In this document: positions 57,537-64,000 of the stretch, in pieces | Position numbering within the stretch: the stretch's first letter is position 1 | Layout of the letters: each line of letters begins with the position of its first letter | Source: Clarkia xantiana subsp. parviflora | Taxonomy: Eukaryota; Streptophyta; Magnoliopsida; Myrtales; Onagraceae | Direction: 5' to 3' | DNA length: 64,000 nt | NCBI GenBank assembly: GCA_036873135.1 | Contig: JAPTYO010000008.1 | Coordinates: 40,710,819-40,774,818, forward strand | Notes under the pieces: model-generated | Seen by the model: the letters and a program-made list of their open reading frames with translations, nothing else | Told to the model about the DNA's origin: nothing | The model's database searches: none | Made by a program: the position numbers and the translations under genes

Positions 57537-57760
57537 CTCTGTCGAAGAAACGAAAGAGTTCTACTCCTTGACGGCTAAATCCGGCTCAAGGCGAGCGTCC
57601 GCATGCTTTGACGTGAATCTCGAAGATTCTGGCCGGAGAAGAAGCCATTCGAGCTTGACGGGTTCATCTTCTTCTTCGCTGGACTCCCCATCTCGGTCTC
57701 AACCCATTAGCCTCTCGCCGGCTGTAATCCTCAGCCCCTAGAGATCTCACCCCAAATCGC
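57537..57760 (+). other. right part of a locus split by E3; possible Ser-rich coding stretch
   Basis: One plus-strand frame is open for about 70 codons from just before the E3 site and is rich in Ser and Arg (SLTGSSSSSLDSPSRSQPIS), ending at a TAG near 57740. On the minus strand another frame (57664-57888, MSKSTVMVRIPAGKELRYMG) is open. I cannot tell which is real and recognise neither. It is host DNA at the insertion site. Confidence 0.3.
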
Positions 57761-58654
57761 TGGGAAGCCATTTGGAAGCCGCAAAATCCGAAGTCAACGT
57801 CACAAGACGGAGACTCCAATAAGAACTTGCCCATGTATCTCAGCTCTTTTCCGGCCGGAATCCTCACCATCACTGTAGACTTTGACATTCAAGGTTCAGA
57901 GACTTTGATTTCCTCATTGATCTCTATGCTGATTATTATTTTCCTTGAACAAGCCTGCGCTACCTAAGGATCTCCGGCGAAATGGTCTGCCACCTCTTCT
58001 CAGGCGTCGAACCGGCGGATTGGTCGGGTCTCTAAAACTGGCCGGTTTTGATTAAAATTGGATAATTAGCTAACTTTCCCGTCTTTTAATCAAACTAGAC
58101 CGTCTAGTAGTCCGGTTTCCTATCTGATACGGTCGGGGTTCTGATAACAATGATTATAAATAATTTCTTCTTTTCTTCGGTGGAAAGCGCAGAGACGATA
58201 TTTTTAGTGCAAACGGAAGGCACGTGGCTTCAAGCTCAGGGTACGAGCTGAAATCTGTCGACCGATAGTTAACAATCTCTCCTGGTCACTAAAGTTGGCT
58301 AGTTCTCAGGCGAGGTGACCCTCATCTCTTCCGTTAGTTCGTCATTTCTACACGAAACTACTATGGTGGTTGCCTTTTCAAAGTTTGCATGCTAAGTGTT
58401 CGATGAAATCTCCCACTGATATCAGGCTTGCTGTTCTGACTTATTTTTCATCATCTATGCAAATCGCTGGTTCGAACTTTTTTAGACTAACTGCGAGAAT
58501 CTTAGTTGATCAATATCATGACTTTCTTACAATTTACTTGCTTGCTAAAGATGCTGATATGCCTACTTCTTTGTAATTCATATAGAGCCGTTCATTCACT
58601 TCCTTGAGGTTGTTCGACTTCGAAGACTGCAGCATTTAGTATTTTACCGCGAAA
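57761..58654. other. upstream region of the MRL7-family gene
   Basis: No gene is supported. A TATA-like gattataaataat lies near 58150-58163, some 500 bases before the ATG. A short open run at 58370-58576 has no motif and may be leader. E3 ends about 1.1 kb upstream of the start codon, so this is all the unique DNA left between gene and repeat. Confidence 0.4.
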
Positions 58655-60725
58655 ATGTTCCTCCAAACCCTTTACAACCCGAGATATCTTCCTTTTACCT
58701 CACTACGATGCCCTTTGTCCTCCTCTTCGAACTCTACTCGCGTCCAACGAGGGGCAAGACTAGTTCATTGCCTTGCCGTACCCCACGAGTCTACTGAGGC
58801 TGAAGAGGCTGGAGAAGCAAGAACACTCCCAATTACAAAGCCAAAGAAACCTGGAAGGCGGGGTCGTCCTAGTGAAGCAGCCAAAGTTGAAGACTTTGTG
58901 AGGGATTCACTTCGTCAGACATTTGCATCAATCGAACAAAACAATCCCGAGGTGTTTGAGAATTTCAAGGATGATACAATTTTGAAGGAAAGAAGGGTCA
59001 GCCTCTCTCTCTGATAAATTTTCGGTTATTATTTCATTACGAAGATGTTTGGTTTTATGGCCAAAAAAAAGATGTTTGGTTTATTTTCACTATTGAAAAA
59101 TCTCAACCTGGTCTTGTCACAAGAAAATCTTTGTCAAGTCATAATTTTTTGTCGTAACTTATTTTCAGGTCAAGATTGATAAAGTTGATGACGAGAAAGA
59201 TGAGACTGTAACAGAAAGGGAAGACAAGTTTGTGGTTGATGAGGAGAACCCAAATTGGCCAGTCGATGCTGATATTGGATGGGGAATCAGAGCATCTGAG
59301 TATTTTGAGCAGCATCCAATCAAGAATATTGTTGGAGAAGATGGTGCTGAGATTGACTGGGAAGGAGAAGTGGAAGATAGTTGGGTGAAGGAGATCAATT
59401 GTCTGGACTGGGAAAGCATTGCTTTTCATCCAAGCCCACTCATTGTTCTTGTTTTCGAGCGATATAACAGGTAAACTTGAAAGTACTAGTAAAAAGAAAA
59501 GCTTTGGTTCTTGTTCTTTTAGTTATTAGTCATTGGAGTGGTAAATATATGCTTTGAGCATCCGAAGATGCAACAGATTTAAATAAATTTCTTCCGAGGG
59601 ACACAAGGATGTACCTTCAACCTAGAGCTTAAGTTTTAGTATTACTTGCATCATTAGACTGATCATGGTAAGTTAAGTTGAATAGGGTTTGTTCGTCTTA
59701 TTAATATTCCTTTCTCATGAAAAGTTTAACACACTTGCAATTGTCTTTGGTATACCCAGGGCTTCAGAGAACTGGAAAGTTTTGAAAGTGCTAGAGGATG
59801 CTATTAAAGTTTACTGGAGTTGTAAAGATCGACTACCTCCTCGGGTATGCTAACTTCTCATTGTCTATTTGATATTCATACCATCATCTATGTATTGTTC
59901 CATCAAATTTGGTGCTTCTTTTAGAAAATAATTGATGAGAAGCTTTATGATGATGAGGAGTACAATATGTCCTCTATTTCTTACTTGTTATGGTAAGGAA
60001 GACACTCATTCATGATGGTTATCTATGTTATTCTGTAAGCAATGTAGGACATTAGTCTCACTTTTAGTTCTATCTAAGTCTATACAGTTAAAACAAAAGT
60101 TGTATAGATCCCATGTTAAATGTCTCCTTCCCTGTTACACAGTGGAGAAGAAAGAACAAGTTTTGTAGAATCTTACAATTCTTCTGCTTTAATACGTTTT
60201 CATAGTCCTTTGTGCCAATTACTTATTCAATATGCAAATATTTCTTTTACCATTCTCTGCCTTGAGATGTTGTCATAATAAAGTAGTAATACTTTTTTTC
60301 CAGTAATACCCGCGTTGAAAATTAGTGTTTGAGGGTCTATAACATCTGCTTGAGGATTACAATGTTTTCTAACAGTTCCTTTCGGGTAACTTAATGACAG
60401 GCCGTTAAGGTAGACATAAATATCGAAAGAGATCTATCATATGCTCTCAAAGTGAGAGACTGTCCACAAATTTTGTTCCTACGAGGAAACAAGATCTTAT
60501 ACAGGGAGAAAGGTGAGGCCCTTCCTTACTGACTTGATGAGCTTAATTAATGAAAGTTTAAGTTGTTTGTTAGTAATTACCTGTTATCTGTTGTGTCTGT
60601 CTCTTATCTATCTATCTGCAGATTTTCGAACTACTGATGAGCTGGTACAGATGATTGCCCATTTTTATTATAATGCAAAGAAGCCGTCGTGGATTGATGA
60701 CACTGCTTATAAGAGACATACATAG
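58655..60725 (+). CDS. MRL7: MRL7/ECB1/SVR4-family thioredoxin-fold protein, chloroplast
   Basis: Five exons by GT/AG and frame: 58655-58996, 59169-59470, 59760-59844, 60401-60512 and 60622-60725; together 314 residues plus stop. The first ~45 residues are Ser-rich with few acids, as in a chloroplast transit peptide. A basic [11 protein letters not shown] follows at 62-72, then [10 protein letters not shown] and the family signature [31 protein letters not shown] and [20 protein letters not shown]. The thioredoxin-like part has [40 protein letters not shown] and [14 protein letters not shown]. No CxxC pair is seen. Proteins of this family are needed for chloroplast biogenesis and plastid-encoded polymerase function. 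Whether it is MRL7 or its paralogue MRL7L/RCB cannot be decided here. The first donor, agg/gtcagc, is weak but keeps frame. Confidence 0.85.
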
Positions 60726-61035
60726 GTTCTGATTGAGGTTAACAAAGGATCTGTGAAGAGGTAAATCATAGAATCTGCCCTACCTAGCTGCTTCTATTCT
60801 AGAGTATGAAGAGCATGCATGAGTTGAAACCTGTGGGACTTAGTTAATTGGTTGAGTCTCGTATGTATGTATGGGAAGTGAGAATATATAGTTAAGAAAC
60901 AGCTGTTATGTTACTCATAAAATGGTTGCTATTAATATGAAGGATGGATGTAGCTCAAGAGTTTTTGACCGATATAAGCATTCATGGACAACCAAATACA
61001 AATATAGACCGATTAAAAAACTAATTACCAATCTA
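60726..61035. other. 3' flank of the MRL7-family gene
   Basis: Contains the 3' untranslated region of the gene, then AT-rich DNA. No other gene is supported. Confidence 0.5.
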
Positions 61036-61232
61036 AGTCAAACCGAGATTTCACATCTCGGTTTGGAATTTTTTCATCCAAACCGAGATGTGAAATCTCG
61101 GTTTGGAAGTGACTCACAGACCGGTTGGCAACTGGCCAACCGGTCTGTGAGTCGACCGGACTCGGTTTGCAACTTAGTGTTTGGACCGGTTGGCAACTGG
61201 CCAACCGGACCAGATGTTCTGGTCCGGTCGCT
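61036..61232. repeat. cluster of perfect hairpins
   Basis: Two arms, 61039-61063 and 61080-61104, are exact reverse complements (aaaccgagat...atctcggttt) and each arm is itself a hairpin. Next is a 19-bp perfect stem, gactcacagaccggttggc at 61111-61129, loop aactg, complement to 61153. A shorter ccggttggc/gccaaccgg stem with the same loop lies near 61186-61208, then accggaccaga/tctggtccggt around 61204-61228. GC content is far above the surroundings. It may be a terminal or promoter region of a transposon. Confidence 0.9.
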
Positions 61233-61299
61233 GTCGGTGGCAGCTTTGTATTTTTTTTTTTTATTAATTTTTTTGTCAATTGACGGACATTTTTTTTTT

Positions 61300-61440
61300 A
61301 TTACTCTATAAATTACCTATTCCTTTCACATACTCAAACTCTCTTCCACCACTCTAAACTACTCACTCTAAACTACTCTAAATATTTCATACTCTTCTTC
61401 AAACGTCTGTTGGTGCATTGCTTACTTGAGGTAATCTGTT
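61300..61440 (+). promoter_or_regulatory. TATA box and leader-like region
   Basis: ctctataaattacc at about 61302-61315 is followed by a C/T/A-rich leader with ccactctaaactactcactc-type words and then gaggtaatctg near 61428, a possible splice donor. It could be the promoter of the frame at 63556. Confidence 0.45.
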
Positions 61441-61659
61441 TTTTTTATACATAAATTTATAAAGCTTGTAGATGTACATATATGATATAATGATAATAAG
61501 TATGATGCGTACGTATATAACAACTTCATTATGCGTAAATTTCAAAATAAAAGAACATATATCATATTATTATGTGTTTGTTAGAATTTTATTAATTTTA
61601 TCTATCTATGTAATCGCTCTCTATCTTTCATACGGTGAATTAGGGAAATGCAGTATTAT
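61441..61659. other. AT-rich stretch before the tandem array
   Basis: No frame with support; probably intron or spacer. Confidence 0.4.
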
Positions 61660-63550
61660 GTGTTTATTTAAAAAATAAGACAACTTGTAACGTAATTTTG
61701 TTAACAATGATAGTTTTTAAAACTATACATGGAGATATGAAACAAATATTTTGAAATTATATAGATTTTTTTTTTCGTACGTAGATTAGAATGCTATAAT
61801 ATCAACACTATTACATGTTTTTTTTTTCAAAATAAGAAAACGTGTAACATAATTTTATTGTCAATGATAGTTTTTAAAACTATACATGGAAACATGAAAC
61901 AAATATTTTGAAATTATAATGATTTTTTTTTTTTTTGCGTACGTAGATTAGAATGCTATAATATCAACATTATTACGTGTTTTTTTTTTTAATAAGAAAA
62001 CGTGTAACATAATTTTATTGTCAATGATAGTTTTTAAAACTATACATGGGAATATGAAAGAAATATTTTGAAATTATATTGATTCTTTTTTTTTTTTTTT
62101 TGCTTACGTAGATTAGAATGCTATAATATCAACATTATTACGTGTTTTTTTTTTAAATAAGAAAACGGGTAACATAATGTTATTGTCAATGATGGTTTTT
62201 AAAACTATACATGGGAACATGAAACAAATATTTTGAAATTATATTGATTCTTTTTTTTTTTTTTTGCGTACGTAGATTAGAATGCTATAATATCAACATT
62301 ATTACGTGTTTTTTTTTTAAATAAGAAAACGTGTAACATAATTTTATTGTCAATGATAGTTTTTAAAACTATACATGGGAATATGAAACAAATATTTTGA
62401 AATTATATTGATTCTTTTTTTTTTTTTGCGTACGTAGATTAGAATGCTATAATATCAACATTATTACGTGTTTTTTTTAAAATAAGAAAACGTGTAACAT
62501 AATTTTATTGTCAATGATAGTTTTTAAAACTATACATGGGAACATGAACAAATTTTTTGAAATTATAATCATTCTTTTTTTTTTTTTGCGTACGTAGATT
62601 AGAATGCTATAATATCAACATTATTACGTGTTTTTTTTTTTAAATAAGAAAACGTGTAACATAATTTTATTGTCAATGATAGTTTTTAAAACTATACATG
62701 GGAATATGAAACAAATATTTTGAAATTATATTGATTCTTTTTTTTTTTTTTTGCGTAAGTAGATTAGAATGCTATAATATCAACATTATTACGTGTTTTT
62801 TTTTAAATAAGAAAACGTGTAACATAATTTTATTGTCAATGATAGTTTTTAAAACTATACATGGGAATGAAAGAAATATTTTGAAATTATATTGATTCTT
62901 TTTTTTTTTTTGCTTACGTAGATTAGAATGCTATAATATCAACATTATTACGTGTTTTTTTTAAATAAGAAAACGTGTAACATAATTTTATTGTCAATGA
63001 TGGTTTTTAAAACTATACATGGGAATATGAAACAAATATTTTGAAATTATATTGATTTTTTTTTTTTTGCGTACGTAGATTAGAATGCTATCATATCAAC
63101 ATTATTACGTGTTTTTTTTCAAAATAAGAAAACGTGTTACATAATTTTATTGTCAATGATAGTTTTTAAAACTATACATGGGAATGAAAGAAATATTTTG
63201 AAATTATATTGATTCTTTTTTTTTTTGCGTACGTAGATTAGAATGCTATAATATCAACATTATTACGTGTTTTTTTTTTTAAATAAGAAAACGTGTAACA
63301 TAATTTTATTGTCAATGATGGTTTTTAAAACTATACATGGGAATATGAAACAAATATTTTGAAATTATATTGATTATTTTTTTTTTTTTTTGCGTACGTT
63401 GATTAGAATGCTATAATATCAACATTATTACGTGTGTTTTTTTTTCAAAATAAGAAAACGTGTAACATAATTTTATTGTCAATGATAGTTTTTAAAACTA
63501 TACATGGGAATATGAAACAAATATTTTGAAATTATATTGATTCTTTTTTT
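61660..63550 (+). repeat. ~158-165-bp tandem array, about 11 copies
   Basis: Each unit contains aacgtgtaacataattttat, tgtcaatgatagtttttaaa, actatacatgggaa, a poly-T run of 8-17, then gcgtacgtagattagaatgc and tatcaacattattacgtg. The gcgtacgtag word recurs near 61777, 61937, 62101, 62267, 62428, 62588, 62752, 62912, 63069, 63227 and 63391. Most length variation is in the poly-T runs. First and last units are the most diverged, as is normal for arrays. No coding frame. Confidence 0.95.
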
Positions 63551-63555
63551 TTTGT

Positions 63556-64000
63556 GTGGATGAACATTTCATCAACATTAGGGAATCTTTATGGCGGATG
63601 TGTTTACCATACGGTTTCGATATGGCGGATGGGTTCACGTTGGCGGTTATAGGGTTGAGCTTGGATGGTATAATGGCCGAGTTCCCAATTGAACGAGACC
63701 TCACCTTTCGTGACGCAAAGTTGTTTGCATCAAATGTTACTGGTATTGATATACCAGCGCTTTGGTGCGTAAACGATGAAGGACTATTTGTCCAAATAGA
63801 TAATCAGGAGTGGTGGTAGTGCCTTCTGATGGACACTCCCACCGACTGGGTAGAAGTGTTTGTCCTACCCAGGCCTATAGGGGACGAAGATGACGATGTC
63901 CACTCGGTTGAAGAGGTGTACATTGAACGGAGGTCGTATGATCTAGCAGATTATGACCCAGTAGTCCATATGTCGCGTCTTGGATTATTAGGGGGTGATC
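63556..64000 (+). pseudogene. unrecognised reading frame with one TAG, cut by the window edge
   Basis: The frame reads NIRESLWRMCLPYGFDMADG, IMAEFPIERDLTFRDAKLF and GIDIPALWCVNDEGLFVQ, then a TAG at 63817, and continues open in the same frame to the window end with TDWVEVFVLPRPIGDEDDD and EEVYIERRSYDLADYD. Codon-like composition is clearly different from the AT-rich array before it. A tttcatcaacattagggaat near 63566-63585 may contain a splice acceptor, so the real exon may start about 63579. I do not recognise the family. Context (hairpins, promoter, array) suggests a DNA-transposon gene, but that is inference. Confidence 0.5.

Overview
The window is nuclear DNA of a flowering plant, probably a eudicot. 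The evidence is one intron-containing gene for a chloroplast-targeted protein, plant Ty1/copia and Ty3/gypsy elements, and a fragment of plastid rRNA DNA. The species cannot be named from the sequence. Roughly two thirds of the window is LTR retrotransposons, in several layers and states of decay.

Layout. (1) Positions 1-8090 hold the 5' half of a minus-strand Ty3/gypsy element of the Tat type (E1): a 5' LTR, a primer site, a gag-protease remnant with two internal deletions, an open RT plus dual RNase H frame, and a broken integrase. Left of 4310 is poorly resolved repeat-rich DNA. (2) Positions 8232-18333 hold a decayed plus-strand copia element (CopA), a chimeric second copia remnant (CopB) with related 3' sequence and LTR, a ~680-bp direct repeat on both sides of CopA, and a tRNA-like SINE candidate. 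(3) Positions 18334-22930 are AT-rich with one promoter/exon-like block and short tandem duplications. (4) Positions 22936-33412 are a complete young element (E2; LTRs of 822 and 821 bp differing by one indel, 5-bp TSD). It encodes gag, protease and then a second, different gag half where RT should be; RT and integrase are absent. It also carries a minisatellite and an antisense spliced accessory gene. (5) Positions 35020-57531 are a nest: minus-strand Tat element E3 (TSD tcctc) interrupted at 39237-50158 by plus-strand Tat element E4 (TSD ctgct). E4 landed inside the accessory gene of E3. That same accessory gene also holds ~196 bp of plastid 23S-4.5S rRNA DNA. (6) Positions 58655-60725 are a five-exon gene of the MRL7/ECB1/SVR4 family. 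(7) Positions 61036-64000 hold a cluster of perfect hairpins, a TATA box, an intron-like ~160-bp tandem array of about 11 copies, and the start of an unrecognised, interrupted reading frame running off the edge.

Shared plan of the Tat elements: LTR, primer site ttggcgccgtc, gag-PR-RT-RNH-aRNH-INT on one strand, then a minisatellite, then a spliced accessory gene on the opposite strand with its own TATA box, then a purine tract and LTR. E1 lacks the gag core and protease, E2 lacks RT and integrase, and E3 and E4 have the full set but are broken by stops and frameshifts. No element here looks autonomous as read.

The host genes seen are few: the MRL7-family gene, and a possible Ser-rich coding stretch (34947-35019 / 57537-57760) split by E3. 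Coordinates of LTR ends and TSDs are read directly from the sequence. Family names rest on motif recognition. Splice sites are inferred from GT/AG sites and reading frame.
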